From Fulvimarina manganoxydans (lineage in GTDB: Bacteria > Pseudomonadota > Alphaproteobacteria > Rhizobiales > Rhizobiaceae), in assembly GCF_900176465.1 (NCBI RefSeq), contig NZ_FWXR01000020.1:1-64000 (forward strand): a stretch of 64,000 bases of DNA, written 5' to 3'. Below the pieces are notes generated by a model. It searched no databases. It worked only from the letters and a program-made list of their open reading frames with translations, and had not been told where the DNA came from. The translations under genes were made by a program, and so were the position numbers. This document shows, one piece after another, positions 36,539 through 45,227 of this stretch; the first letter of the stretch is position 1; each line of letters starts with the position of its first letter.

Positions 36539-37321
36539 ATGACCGCCGAATCCATCTTCGAGGCCTCTCGCCTTGTCTTTGAGCGCCAGCAAGCGCCGCG
36601 GATCGGTCTCGTGGCGCTGTCGACCGATCGCACCAGCGAGCGCGACTATGCTCAGCTTCTGGCCGAAACGGGTGTCGAGTTGGTGGTGAACCGCGTCCGC
36701 TTTGCCAATCCCGTGACGATCGAAAACCTCCTCGCCATGGCTCCGTCCTTCACGGCGAGCGCCGAGATGCTCCTTCCGGGCGAGTCGCTCGACGCGGTCG
36801 CCTTTTCATGCACTTCGGCATCCGTGCTGATCGGTGACCACAAGGTCGCGGAAGCGTTCGGCGCGGCAAAGCCTGGAGCAGCCATCGTCACCCCTCCGCT
36901 CGCCGCCGCCGAAGGTCTGAAGGCGCTTGGTGCCAAGCGCATCAGCCTTCTGACGCCCTATAGCTTCGCGGTTAGCCGACCGATGGCCGCCTATTTCGGC
37001 ACGCACGGTTTCGAGGTCGACCGGCTGACCGCGTTGGAGATCCAGTCGGATACAGCGATGGCCGAACTTAGCCCGGACAGCATCGTGGACGCGGCCGTCG
37101 AGGCCGTGTCGCCAGAGGCCGACGCCCTTTTCATTTCATGCACCGCCTTGCGTTCGGTGTCGGTCGTGGATCGCATCGAAGAGAAGATCGGCCGGCCCGT
37201 CGTGACATCCAATCAGGCGGCGGTCTGGCGTTGCCTTGCCGCTTGCGGCGCCCTGCCGGGCCGTTACGCGCCGGGACGGCTTTTCGCCCAGCGCCCCATC
37301 AGCCTCGATTCGGCGGCCTAA
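36539..37321 (+). CDS. eutA: Ectoine utilization protein EutA (Asp/Glu racemase superfamily)
   Basis: The 260-residue protein belongs to the Asp/Glu racemase/maleate isomerase superfamily. It shows the two catalytic-type Cys motifs, AVAFSCTSASVL with Cys91 and FISCTALRSV with Cys201. EutA, EutB and EutC together are thought to convert 5-hydroxyectoine to ectoine. I used the ATG at 36539 behind GGAG; an ATG at 36512 would add nine Pro-rich residues. It opens the plus arm and is followed by eutB. Confidence 0.88.
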   Translation: MTAESIFEASRLVFERQQAPRIGLVALSTDRTSERDYAQLLAETGVELVVNRVRFANPVTIENLLAMAPSFTASAEMLLPGESLDAVAFSCTSASVLIGDHKVAEAFGAAKPGAAIVTPPLAAAEGLKALGAKRISLLTPYSFAVSRPMAAYFGTHGFEVDRLTALEIQSDTAMAELSPDSIVDAAVEAVSPEADALFISCTALRSVSVVDRIEEKIGRPVVTSNQAAVWRCLAACGALPGRYAPGRLFAQRPISLDSAA

Positions 37322-37392
37322 GGCTTATCGGCCTGAGGCTTGCCTCCCACGACACCCAAACCCGGCCAACCTATCTCATTGGTGCGAAGCGC

Positions 37393-38424
37393 ATGATGGA
37401 TGCGACCGACATTGGCATCGACGATATCCGGGCAGCGGCCGAGCGAATTGCCGGCCATATCCGCCGAACGCCCGTCGATCTCTCCGAGGCTTTGAGCGAG
37501 CGGATGGGCGTGCCCGTCTGGCTGAAGCTCGAACACCGTCAGATGACTGGTGCCTTCAAGCTGCGCGGCGCCACGAATGCGGTTCTCTCGTTGGCGGAGG
37601 GGAAGGCACCAGCCGGGGTCTCTTGCGCATCGACCGGCAATCACGGCCGAGCTCTTGCCCATGCCGCCCGCGCCGCCGGTCTTTCCTGCATCGTCTGCAT
37701 GTCGAGGCTCGTTCCCGCCAACAAGGTCGAGGCGATCCGCCGGCTCGGCGCCGAGGCCCGGATCGTCGGCCGGTCCCAGGACGACGCGCAGGAGGAGGTG
37801 AACCGCCTCGTTGCCGAAGATGGTTTTGCCGACATCCCACCTTTCGACCATCCGAAGATCATTGCCGGTCAGGGGACGATCGGGCTGGAAATGGTGGAGG
37901 ACGTCCCCGACCTCGACACGGTCCTGATCCCTCTTTCGGGCGGCGGTCTCGTGGCTGGGATCGCAAAGGCAGTCAAAGCGCTGAAGCCCTCAGCCCGCAT
38001 CGTCGGCATCTCCATGGCGCGCGGTGCTGCCATGCATGCAAGCCTTGCGGCTGGACGACCTATAGCGGTTGAGGAACTTCCGACATTGGCCGATTCGCTC
38101 GGCGGCGGGATCGGGCTCCAAAACGCCCACACCTTTCGGATCGCCCGCGAACTCCTCGATGACGTCGTGTTGCTCTCGGAAGAGGAAATCGCCGCCGGGA
38201 TTCGTCACGCCTACGAGGTGGAGCGCGAGATCGTGGAAGGCGCGGCGGCTGTCGGGATCGCCGCGCTTCTGGCCGGAAAGCTGAAGCCGACGGGACCGAC
38301 CATCGCCCTTCTGTCCGGCCGCAACATCGCAATGGATCTGCACAAACGCGTTCTCGACGGCGCCAACGGCCTGGACGAGGATAGCGGCGCGGCTTTGATG
38401 GAAACCGAGGGAGGCGCGATCTGA
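37393..38424 (+). CDS. eutB: EutB, threonine dehydratase-like PLP enzyme
   Basis: The 343-residue fold-type II PLP protein has the Schiff-base lysine Lys56 in HRQMTGAFKLRGATNAVLSL and the substrate loop CASTGNHGRALAHAA. The phosphate-binding LSGGGLVAGIA is near residue 182. It resembles serine/threonine dehydratases, but in eut clusters it acts with EutA and EutC on hydroxyectoine. The start at 37393 has a second ATG at 37396. Its stop overlaps the eutC start by one base (TGATG). Confidence 0.9.
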   Translation: MMDATDIGIDDIRAAAERIAGHIRRTPVDLSEALSERMGVPVWLKLEHRQMTGAFKLRGATNAVLSLAEGKAPAGVSCASTGNHGRALAHAARAAGLSCIVCMSRLVPANKVEAIRRLGAEARIVGRSQDDAQEEVNRLVAEDGFADIPPFDHPKIIAGQGTIGLEMVEDVPDLDTVLIPLSGGGLVAGIAKAVKALKPSARIVGISMARGAAMHASLAAGRPIAVEELPTLADSLGGGIGLQNAHTFRIARELLDDVVLLSEEEIAAGIRHAYEVEREIVEGAAAVGIAALLAGKLKPTGPTIALLSGRNIAMDLHKRVLDGANGLDEDSGAALMETEGGAI

Positions 38425-39416
38425 TGCCCGATATCCGTATCGTGACAGAGCGCGACTTGCGCGATCTCGTTCCCCTCGACTTCGACGCTATCGCTGCTGT
38501 CGAGGACGCTTTTCACGCATTGGCGACGAAGCCTGTCGCCATGCCTCCGATCCTGCGGCTCGATATCCCCGAGCATCGCGGCGAGGTCGATGTGAAGACG
38601 GCCTATGTGCCGGGTCTTTCGGGCTTTGCCATCAAGGTCAGCCCCGGCTTCTTCGACAATCCCAAACTGGGCCTGCCAAGCGTCAACGGCCTTATGATGC
38701 TCTTGTCAGCGACTACCGGTCTCGTGGAAGGGCTGTTTCTCGACAATGGCTATCTGACCGATGTGCGCACGGCTGCCGCCGGTGCGGTGGCGGCCAAACA
38801 TCTCTCGCATCAGGATGCGCGCCGCGTCGCGATCTTCGGTGCTGGCGTTCAGGCAAGGCTGCAGCTCGAAGCCCTGAAACTCGTTCGCCCGATCAAGACG
38901 GCCGTGATCTGGGCGCGCGACCCTGCCAAGGCGAGCGAGGCGGCAGACATGCTCTCCGCCGAACTCGGCCTCGACGTCCGAGCCATTGCCGATCCGGCGC
39001 AAGCCGTCGCCGAAGCCGATATCGTCGTCACGACGACACCGGCCGAAGCGCCGATCCTCATGGCGGACTGGCTGAGACCCGGCCAGCACCTCACGGCGAT
39101 GGGATCGGACGCCGAGCACAAGAACGAAATCGATCCCCAAGCGATCGCCATGGCTGACCTCTATGTCGCCGACAGCCTTGTCCAGACGCGGCGCCTCGGC
39201 GAATTGCACCACGCCATCGCGGCCGGGCTCGTATCCGCCGAAGCCGGCTTTGCCGAGCTTGGACAAGTGGTGGCCGGACTCCACCCCGGCCGCCCTTCGC
39301 CTGACGCCGTGACCATCGCCGATCTCACTGGGACCGGCGTCCAGGATACGGCGATCGCTACCCTAGCCATGTCCCGCACCGTTGCGAACGATCGCGGCGC
39401 CCGTTTCACCAGCTGA
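38424..39416 (+). CDS. eutC: EutC, ornithine cyclodeaminase/mu-crystallin family
   Basis: The 330-residue NAD(H)-dependent protein has DVRTAAAGAVAAKHLS and the Rossmann motif VAIFGAGVQARLQLEAL near residue 132. TTTPAEAPIL and a C-terminal DLTGTGVQDTAIATLA follow. Ornithine cyclodeaminase-like proteins reduce or cyclise imino compounds; in the eut pathway it is the partner of EutA/EutB. Translation is coupled to eutB. Confidence 0.9.
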   Translation: MPDIRIVTERDLRDLVPLDFDAIAAVEDAFHALATKPVAMPPILRLDIPEHRGEVDVKTAYVPGLSGFAIKVSPGFFDNPKLGLPSVNGLMMLLSATTGLVEGLFLDNGYLTDVRTAAAGAVAAKHLSHQDARRVAIFGAGVQARLQLEALKLVRPIKTAVIWARDPAKASEAADMLSAELGLDVRAIADPAQAVAEADIVVTTTPAEAPILMADWLRPGQHLTAMGSDAEHKNEIDPQAIAMADLYVADSLVQTRRLGELHHAIAAGLVSAEAGFAELGQVVAGLHPGRPSPDAVTIADLTGTGVQDTAIATLAMSRTVANDRGARFTS

Positions 39417-39434
39417 CTCTTTCAAAGGCCCGCC

Positions 39435-40616
39435 ATGCGCGATCCGAATCTGAAATTCACCCGCGAGGAATATGCCTCTCGTCTCGCCAAGACGCGGCGC
39501 GCCATGGAGGCGGCGGGCATCGAGCTCCTTTATGTCTCCGATCCGTCCAATATGGCCTGGCTGACGGGCTATGACGGCTGGTCCTTCTATGTCCATCAGG
39601 GCGTTCTCGTGCCGCCCGAGGGCGAGCCGATCTGGTTCGGCCGGAAGCAAGACGCCAACGGCGCCAAGCGCACCACCTATCTGCGCCACGACAATATCGT
39701 CGGCTATGCCGATCATTACGTTCAATCGAGTGAACGCCATCCGATGGACTATCTCTCGACGGTGATCACCGATCGCGGATGGGGCCATCTCGCGGTCGGT
39801 GTCGAGATGGACAATTACTGGTTCTCGGCCGCCGCCTACACCTCGCTTCAAACCCATCTGACGACCAATCGCTTTCTGGACGCGACCGGTCTCGTGAACT
39901 GGCAGCGGGCGGAGAAGAGCCCCCAGGAACTGGAATATATGCGCGTTGCCGGGCGCATCGTCGGCAAGATGCATGAGCGCATCCTGGCCAAGGCCGAACC
40001 GGGCATCCGCAAATGCGATCTCGTTGCCGAGATCTGGGATGCGGGCTTGCGCGGTGTCGACGGCTATGGCGGCGACTATCCGGCGATCGTGCCGCTTCTG
40101 CCCTCTGGGCTCGACGCGTCCGCGCCGCATCTGACCTGGGACAACCTGCCCATGCAGCGCGGCGAAGGCACCTTCTTCGAAATCGCGGGCTGCTATAACC
40201 GCTATCATTGCCCGCTTTCACGGACCGTCTTTCTCGGCACGCCGACGCAGGCCTTTCTCGATGCCGAAAAAGCGACATTAGAAGGTATGGAAGCCGGGCT
40301 CGAAGCGGCAAAACCGGGCAACACTTGCGAGGACATCGCCAACGGTTTCTTCGATGTCCTTCGAAAATATGGGATCGAGAAGGACAATCGCACCGGCTAT
40401 CCGATCGGCCTGTCCTATCCGCCGGATTGGGGCGAGCGGACGATGAGCCTTCGTCCCGGCGACAAGACCGAATTGAAGCCCGGCATGACCTTCCATTTCA
40501 TGACCGGCCTTTGGCTGGAGGATATGGGGCTCGAAATCACCGAATCGCTCGCCATCACCGAGACCGGGTACGAACTCCTAGCAAACGTGCCACGCCAGCT
40601 CTTCGTAAAGGACTGA
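39435..40616 (+). CDS. doeA: Ectoine hydrolase DoeA/EutD (M24 fold)
   Basis: The 393-residue protein with creatinase/aminopeptidase P fold opens the ectoine ring to N-acetyl-diaminobutyrate. It begins PNLKFTREEYASRLAKTRRA and has LYVSDPSNMAWLTGYDGWSF and EGTFFEIAGCYNRYHCPLSR. The C-terminal GLSYPPDWGERTMSLRPGD...GMTFHFMTGLW is strongly characteristic of ectoine hydrolases. It lies 18 bp after eutC. The order eutABC-doeA-doeB matches known ectoine clusters, which makes this the key diagnostic gene. Confidence 0.94.
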   Translation: MRDPNLKFTREEYASRLAKTRRAMEAAGIELLYVSDPSNMAWLTGYDGWSFYVHQGVLVPPEGEPIWFGRKQDANGAKRTTYLRHDNIVGYADHYVQSSERHPMDYLSTVITDRGWGHLAVGVEMDNYWFSAAAYTSLQTHLTTNRFLDATGLVNWQRAEKSPQELEYMRVAGRIVGKMHERILAKAEPGIRKCDLVAEIWDAGLRGVDGYGGDYPAIVPLLPSGLDASAPHLTWDNLPMQRGEGTFFEIAGCYNRYHCPLSRTVFLGTPTQAFLDAEKATLEGMEAGLEAAKPGNTCEDIANGFFDVLRKYGIEKDNRTGYPIGLSYPPDWGERTMSLRPGDKTELKPGMTFHFMTGLWLEDMGLEITESLAITETGYELLANVPRQLFVKD

Positions 40617-40626
40617 GTTGCGAGCA

Positions 40627-41637
40627 ATGTCCGGCGAACACGATCTACCCCCCTCGCCCATCTTCGCCACCGTCGATTTCGAGCGCGACGGGGCGCAGCA
40701 TGGCTTTCTGCGCCTGCCCTATAGCCGGGACGACTCGGCTTGGGGCTCGGTTCTGACCCCGATCACCGTCGTCAAAAATGGCGACGGGCCGACGGCCCTT
40801 CTGACCGGCGGCAATCACGGCGACGAATATGAAGGGCCGATCGCGCTGTTCGATCTCGCCCGCAGCCTTGCCCCAGACGCGGTCACCGGTCGGGTGATCA
40901 TCGTTCCTGCCCTCAACTATCCGGCCTTTCGTGCCGGAACCCGGACTTCGCCGATCGATCGGGGCAATCTGAATCGCTCTTTTCCGGGAAGCCCGACGGG
41001 AACGCCGACCCAGAAGATTGCCGACTATGTAACCCGCGTTCTTCTACCTAAGGCCCATTACGTTCTCGACTTTCACTCGGGCGGAAAGACACTCGATTTT
41101 CTGCCCTTTGCCGCGGCCCACATCCTCGACGACAAGGCGCAGGAAGCGGCCTGCTTCGCGGCGGTTGAAGCTTTCGGCGCTCCCTATTCCGTCAAGATGC
41201 TGGAAATCGACGCGGTAGGCATGTTCGACACGACAGCCGAGGAGCGCGGCAAAGTCTTCGTTACGACAGAGCTCGGCGGGGGCGGCTCAGCCACCGCCCG
41301 CTCTGTCGGCATTGCCCGAAGGGGGATCGACGGCTTTCTCAAACATGCCGGCATTCTTTCCGACCCGGCCGAGATCAGGCCAACCCGCTGGCTCGACATG
41401 CCCGGCGCCGATTGCTTCACCTTCTCCGAAATCGACGGCCTGTTCGAGCCGCTGGTCGATCTTGGCGACAGCGTAACCAAGGGACAAAAGATCGCGCGCG
41501 CCTGGCCCGTCGACCGGACCGGAGTCGAGCCCTTCGAATTCTGGGCCAAGATGGACGGCGTCCTCGCAGCCCGGCATTTTCCCGGCCTCGTCAAGGCCGG
41601 CGACTGCGTCTCCGTGATCGGCGTTCTGGAGGATTGA
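40627..41637 (+). CDS. doeB: N-acetyl-diaminobutyrate deacetylase DoeB/EutE
   Basis: The 336-residue AstE/AspA-family zinc enzyme removes acetyl from N-alpha-acetyl-2,4-diaminobutyrate, giving diaminobutyrate. Zinc ligands are in LTGGNHGDEYEGPIAL near residue 60 (His, Glu) and VLDFHSGGKTLDFLPF near residue 150 (His). The Glu of TTELGGGGSAT near residue 218 is probably catalytic. I prefer the ATG at 40627 over a TTG at 40618. It closes the plus arm and is followed by a bidirectional terminator shared with glnII. Confidence 0.93.
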   Translation: MSGEHDLPPSPIFATVDFERDGAQHGFLRLPYSRDDSAWGSVLTPITVVKNGDGPTALLTGGNHGDEYEGPIALFDLARSLAPDAVTGRVIIVPALNYPAFRAGTRTSPIDRGNLNRSFPGSPTGTPTQKIADYVTRVLLPKAHYVLDFHSGGKTLDFLPFAAAHILDDKAQEAACFAAVEAFGAPYSVKMLEIDAVGMFDTTAEERGKVFVTTELGGGGSATARSVGIARRGIDGFLKHAGILSDPAEIRPTRWLDMPGADCFTFSEIDGLFEPLVDLGDSVTKGQKIARAWPVDRTGVEPFEFWAKMDGVLAARHFPGLVKAGDCVSVIGVLED

Positions 41638-41730
41638 ACCTCGGCGAGCGACCGCATAACCTTCGCTTAACGGGCCAGCAGTAACACAGCTGCTGTTCCG
41701 TTTTCCCAAGAGCGATCGCAGCCAGCAAAA

Positions 41731-41768
41731 AACAAAAGGCCAGATGCGAACGCACCCGGCCTTTTGTT
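41731..41768. terminator. Bidirectional terminator between doeB and glnII
   Basis: AACAAAAGGCC pairs with GGCCTTTTGTT over 11 bp around a 16-nt loop. T-rich arms follow on both strands. It serves the converging doeB (plus) and glnII (minus) transcripts. Confidence 0.88.
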
Positions 41769-41839
41769 GATTGTGTCCAACTTCAAACGAACGATGCCCG
41801 CTTTTGCAGACATCGTTCGGCGGCTGGCAAAGCGATGCG

Positions 41840-42886
41840 TCAGGCGGCGGCCGAGACGGAGCCTTCGGCGCCGGTCGGAACTTCCGAGATCGTCTTCAGA
41901 ACCTGCGAGGCGATCTGGTAAGGGTCGCCCTGGGAGTTCGGGCGGCGATCTTCAAGATAGCCCTTATAGCCATTGTTCACGAAGGAATGCGGCACGCGGA
42001 TCGAGGCGCCACGGTCTGCGACGCCGTAGCTGAACTTGTTCCACGGGGCCGTCTCGTGCTTTCCGGTCAGACGCAGATGGTTGTCCGGGCCATAGACGGC
42101 GATGTGGTCTTCAAGGTTCTTCTCGAAAGCGCCCATCAGAGCCTCGAAATAATCCTTGCCGCCGACTTCTCGCATATATTTGGTCGAGAAGTTGCAGTGC
42201 ATGCCCGAGCCGTTCCAGTCCGTGTCGCCGAGCGGCTTGCAGTGGAACTCGATGTCGATGCCGTATTTCTCGGTCAGGCGCAGCAGCAGATAGCGCGCGA
42301 GCCAGATCTCGTCGGCGGCCTTCTTGGAGCCCTTGCCGAAAATTTGGAATTCCCACTGGCCCTTGGCCACCTCGGCATTGATGCCTTCGTGATTGATACC
42401 GGCGGCAAGGCACTGGTCGAGATGCTCCTCGACGATCGTGCGAGCGACATCGCCAACATTCTTGTAGCCGACGCCGGTGTAATATTCACCCTGCGGAGCC
42501 GGATAGCCTTGGGCCGGGAAGCCGAGCGGGCGTCCGTCCTTGTAGAAGAAATATTCCTGTTCGAAGCCGAACCAGGCGCCATCGTCGTCGAGGATGGTCG
42601 CGCGCATATTCGAGGAATGCGGCGTGACGCCGTCTGGCATCATCACTTCGCACATGACGAGGACGCCGTTGGTGCGGACCGGGTCGGGATAGACCGCGAC
42701 CGGCTTGAGAACGCAATCCGAGCTATGGCCTTCGGCCTGCTTGGTCGACGAGCCGTCGAAGCCCCAAAGCGGCAGCTGCTCAAGAGTCGGGAAAGCGTCG
42801 AATTCCTTGATCTGAGTCTTGCCGCGCAGATTCGGAACTGGCGTGTATCCATCAAGCCAGATGTATTCGAGCTTGTACTTCGTCAT
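41840..42886 (-). CDS. glnII: Glutamine synthetase type II
   Basis: The 348-residue enzyme is the eukaryotic-like GS II found in rhizobia and some other bacteria, and makes glutamine from glutamate and ammonia. It shows LWGFDGSSTKQAEGHSSDC, WFGFEQEYFFY, GAGINHEGINAEVAKGQWEF-like AAGINHEGINAEV, and NGSGMHCNFSTKYMR. RLTGKHETAPWNKFSYGVAD and RGASIRVPHSF follow. Its length is far below that of GS I (about 470). GAGAGAAT precedes the ATG. A sigma-54 promoter lies 85 bp upstream and a gstI-like gene is divergent, as in Rhizobium. Confidence 0.97.
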   Translation of the reverse strand: MTKYKLEYIWLDGYTPVPNLRGKTQIKEFDAFPTLEQLPLWGFDGSSTKQAEGHSSDCVLKPVAVYPDPVRTNGVLVMCEVMMPDGVTPHSSNMRATILDDDGAWFGFEQEYFFYKDGRPLGFPAQGYPAPQGEYYTGVGYKNVGDVARTIVEEHLDQCLAAGINHEGINAEVAKGQWEFQIFGKGSKKAADEIWLARYLLLRLTEKYGIDIEFHCKPLGDTDWNGSGMHCNFSTKYMREVGGKDYFEALMGAFEKNLEDHIAVYGPDNHLRLTGKHETAPWNKFSYGVADRGASIRVPHSFVNNGYKGYLEDRRPNSQGDPYQIASQVLKTISEVPTGAEGSVSAAA

Positions 42887-42970
42887 TCATTCTCTCCTGT
42901 GAGCCTGCGGCCAGCACGAGGGGGCGTCCGTCTTCATCGTCCGGTGCGCCACGCCTTCTACACGACCATA

Positions 42971-42986
42971 AGCAAGCCGCATGCCA
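42971..42986 (-). promoter_or_regulatory. Sigma-54 promoter of glnII
   Basis: The minus strand reads TGGCATG-CGGC-TTGCT, matching the RpoN consensus TGGCACG-N4-TTGCW at 11 of 12 defined positions, with correct GG/GC spacing. It lies 85 bp upstream of the glnII ATG, so glnII is probably NtrC-activated under nitrogen limitation. No clear NtrC site was identified by eye. Confidence 0.85.
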
Positions 42987-43293
42987 ATATCGCTCGCAAC
43001 GGGCTTCCCGATCTGGAGATTTCGCTCATATCAGAGGCAGGATTTCGGAACTTATATTGGATTCAATCACTTGATTTCAGCGCGGCGACGTCATGAGCGT
43101 TTGGATTTCGCGCTGTCCAGGCCACAGACAGCCAAATATTCTACGATCGGACTCATCTGCCGGGAAATAGGTGATGTATTTCTCAGCAAATTGTCTATCT
43201 TATAGGCATAAGCAGGACAGGGCGGTCTTGCCCACGCTATGAGCCAACGAAACAGAGGTTCGTCGCCACGCATTCAAGGAGAGGACGACGGTC
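42987..43293. other. Divergent glnII-gstI regulatory region
   Basis: It lies upstream of the sigma-54 promoter and of gstI. The stretch at 43120-43210 is AT-richer and may carry the gstI promoter. AAGGAGAGG at 43277-43285 is the gstI ribosome-binding site. I see no ORF of note. Confidence 0.5.
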
Positions 43294-43488
43294 ATGAGAA
43301 CGGATTTGCAGAGACAGACAGCCACGATCTACCAGTTCCCGCTCGGCGGGCGCTCTGGGCAGACGAAGGCAATGAACCGTCAGCCCGCTGAGGCCAAACT
43401 TCGTTCGGCCTCCCTGCAGCCCTGCATTGATTGGCGCGCGCCCTATCATGCCGAGGCCATCGATCAGGACGATCAGCGTCAGCACTGA
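43294..43488 (+). CDS. gstI: GstI-like inhibitor of glnII translation (DUF2735)
   Basis: This 64-residue protein starts MRTDLQRQTATIYQFPLGGR. The TATIYQFPLGGR segment is the signature of the DUF2735/GstI family. In Rhizobium leguminosarum, gstI lies divergently upstream of glnII and its product blocks glnII mRNA translation when nitrogen is plentiful. Position, orientation and length (63 residues in Rhizobium) all match. It has a good ribosome-binding site 8 bp upstream. The frame antisense to it is a shadow. Confidence 0.85.
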   Translation: MRTDLQRQTATIYQFPLGGRSGQTKAMNRQPAEAKLRSASLQPCIDWRAPYHAEAIDQDDQRQH

Positions 43489-43803
43489 CCGAAGCATGGC
43501 GTCAGGCGCTTTCCGCGCCGGATACCCGGAAAAATGGAGCGCCCCCTTTGGCCAGGTCCCCTAGGGCGATTTTGATCAAGGGCCGCTAATGTGAGGCAGT
43601 CTGGCCTGCGGGGCGTGTGGTCTGATAGCTGAAAACGTCCTCGGTTTCCGGCGCCGTTTGCGAGGGGGATGTGCGGGGAAAGCGGTATTCATCGGCAACC
43701 CATTGCCGAGCGAGCCCTTTCCTCGGCTTTGACCGTCTACGCCTCTTGATCGTCCCACCTCAATCGGGTCTCTGCCCATGTGGCATTGAAGGGAGACCCG
43801 ACC
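43489..43803. other. Intergenic region before mazG
   Basis: I see no supported gene. AGGGAGAC at about 43788-43795 serves as the mazG ribosome-binding site. Confidence 0.4.
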
Positions 43804-44664
43804 ATGGAAGCTTCGCGCGACGTTCTGCGCCTCGTCGAAATCATGCGCGCGCTGCGAAATCCCAGCGGAGGCTGTCCGTGGGATCTTGAGCAGGATTTCG
43901 CGTCCATCGCGCCCTATACGATCGAGGAAGCGTATGAAGTGGCCGACGCGATCGAGCGGTCGGACCCCATAGATCTTTGCGAAGAGCTCGGCGATCTCCT
44001 TTTGCAAGTGGTCTACCATTCACAAATGGCGGCGGAGAAAGGCTGGTTCGATTTCGACGACGTGGTGGAGGGCATCACCCGAAAGATGATCCGTCGGCAC
44101 CCCCATGTTTTCGGCGATGCCGAGGCTCGGTCTGCAGGTTCGGCCAAAGGGCAATGGGAGCGGATCAAGGCGGAGGAGAAAGCGGAGAAGGCCGCCCGCC
44201 GGGCTGAATTCGGGACGAGCGAGAAGCCCGAAGCCTCATCAGCCCCATCACCACTTTATCTCGATGACGTTCCTAGCGTGTTTCCGGCCCTGACTTTGGC
44301 GCTGAAAATCCAGAAGCGAGCCGCGAAAGTTGGTTTCGACTGGAATGATCCGACGCCGATCGAAGCGAAAATCGACGAGGAGCTCGGTGAATTCCGCCAT
44401 GCTGTTGAGACGGGAACATCGCGGGAGCAAGAAGCCGAAATGGGCGATCTTCTCTTTTCCGTGGTCAATCTCGCGCGGTATCACGAACTCGACCCGGAAA
44501 ATGCGTTGCGGATCACGGTGAGAAAGTTCCGGGATCGCTTCGCTTATATCGAACGGGCGCTTGTGCGAGACGGCCAAACATTGCAGTCAGCAACGCTCGA
44601 TGAGATGGACGCCTTGTGGGTCGAGGCGAAGGGGGCGAGCCGGGCCGCAAGCGCTGAGGAGTGA
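43804..44664 (+). CDS. mazG: Nucleoside triphosphate pyrophosphohydrolase MazG
   Basis: The 286-residue, two-domain housecleaning NTPase hydrolyses (d)NTPs to monophosphates. The first domain has CPWDLEQDFASIAPYTIEEA and DLCEELGDLLLQVVYHSQ, and the second has the same metal-binding EELGEF...EMGDLLFSVVNLAR. A charged linker (residues 118-150, EEKAEKAARRAEF...SSAPSP) joins them and is longer than in E. coli MazG. The ATG at 43804 is preceded by AGGGAGAC. It is a single-gene unit. Confidence 0.95.
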   Translation: MEASRDVLRLVEIMRALRNPSGGCPWDLEQDFASIAPYTIEEAYEVADAIERSDPIDLCEELGDLLLQVVYHSQMAAEKGWFDFDDVVEGITRKMIRRHPHVFGDAEARSAGSAKGQWERIKAEEKAEKAARRAEFGTSEKPEASSAPSPLYLDDVPSVFPALTLALKIQKRAAKVGFDWNDPTPIEAKIDEELGEFRHAVETGTSREQEAEMGDLLFSVVNLARYHELDPENALRITVRKFRDRFAYIERALVRDGQTLQSATLDEMDALWVEAKGASRAASAEE

Positions 44665-44729
44665 CGCGTGAGGCGAACCGCACATGAGGGCATGGGGACA
44701 GCATCCCGGCTCGGCAGGATGCTGGATTG

Positions 44730-45113
44730 TCAGGCGCTCGCCCGCTGTTCCGCCAGAGCTTTGAGATCGGCCGCCTTCAATTCCACCGATTCTCCACAGC
44801 CGCAGGCCGAGGTCTGATTGGGATTGCGGAACACGAAGCCGGAGCGGATCACCGTCTCTTCGTAATCCATCTCGGTTCCCAGCAGGAACAGCACGGCCTC
44901 CGGCGCGACGAAGACTTTCGCGCCATCCTGCTCGATGCTGTCCTCGTTCGGCTTGGCCTCAGTCGCGAGATCGATCGTATATTCCATGCCGGCGCAACCG
45001 CCCTTCTTGACGCCAACGCGGATGCCGAGCGCATCGCCGCCCTTCGACGCGACGATCGACTTCACGCGATCCGCAGCGGCATCGGTCATGGAAAGAACGC
45101 TGAAGCGGCCCAT
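44730..45113 (-). CDS. sufA: A-type Fe-S carrier SufA
   Basis: The 127-residue HesB/IscA-family protein holds and delivers Fe-S clusters. The three ligands are Cys40 (KKGGCAGMEY), Cys104 and Cys106 (SACGCGESV). AGGGGG precedes the ATG. It is the last gene of the suf operon. Confidence 0.93.
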   Translation of the reverse strand: MGRFSVLSMTDAAADRVKSIVASKGGDALGIRVGVKKGGCAGMEYTIDLATEAKPNEDSIEQDGAKVFVAPEAVLFLLGTEMDYEETVIRSGFVFRNPNQTSACGCGESVELKAADLKALAEQRASA

Positions 45114-45227
45114 ATTACAGCCCCCTTATGACTGCGAAAGTGTGTCGTGGTCCATTCGAACTGAGCCCAATGTGGGCCTTCCGGCGCCGACAAGCAAGGC
45201 GATGGCGAAAGACGTCACGGCCTCGGA

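Noticed and set aside
41771-43096. 441-codon plus-strand frame across glnII
   Set aside because: Shadow of glnII and its upstream region; the sigma-54 promoter lies within it on the other strand.
43237-43497. 86-codon minus-strand frame with a hydrophobic start opposite gstI
   Set aside because: Antisense to the DUF2735 gene, which has the ribosome-binding site, family motif and expected position.
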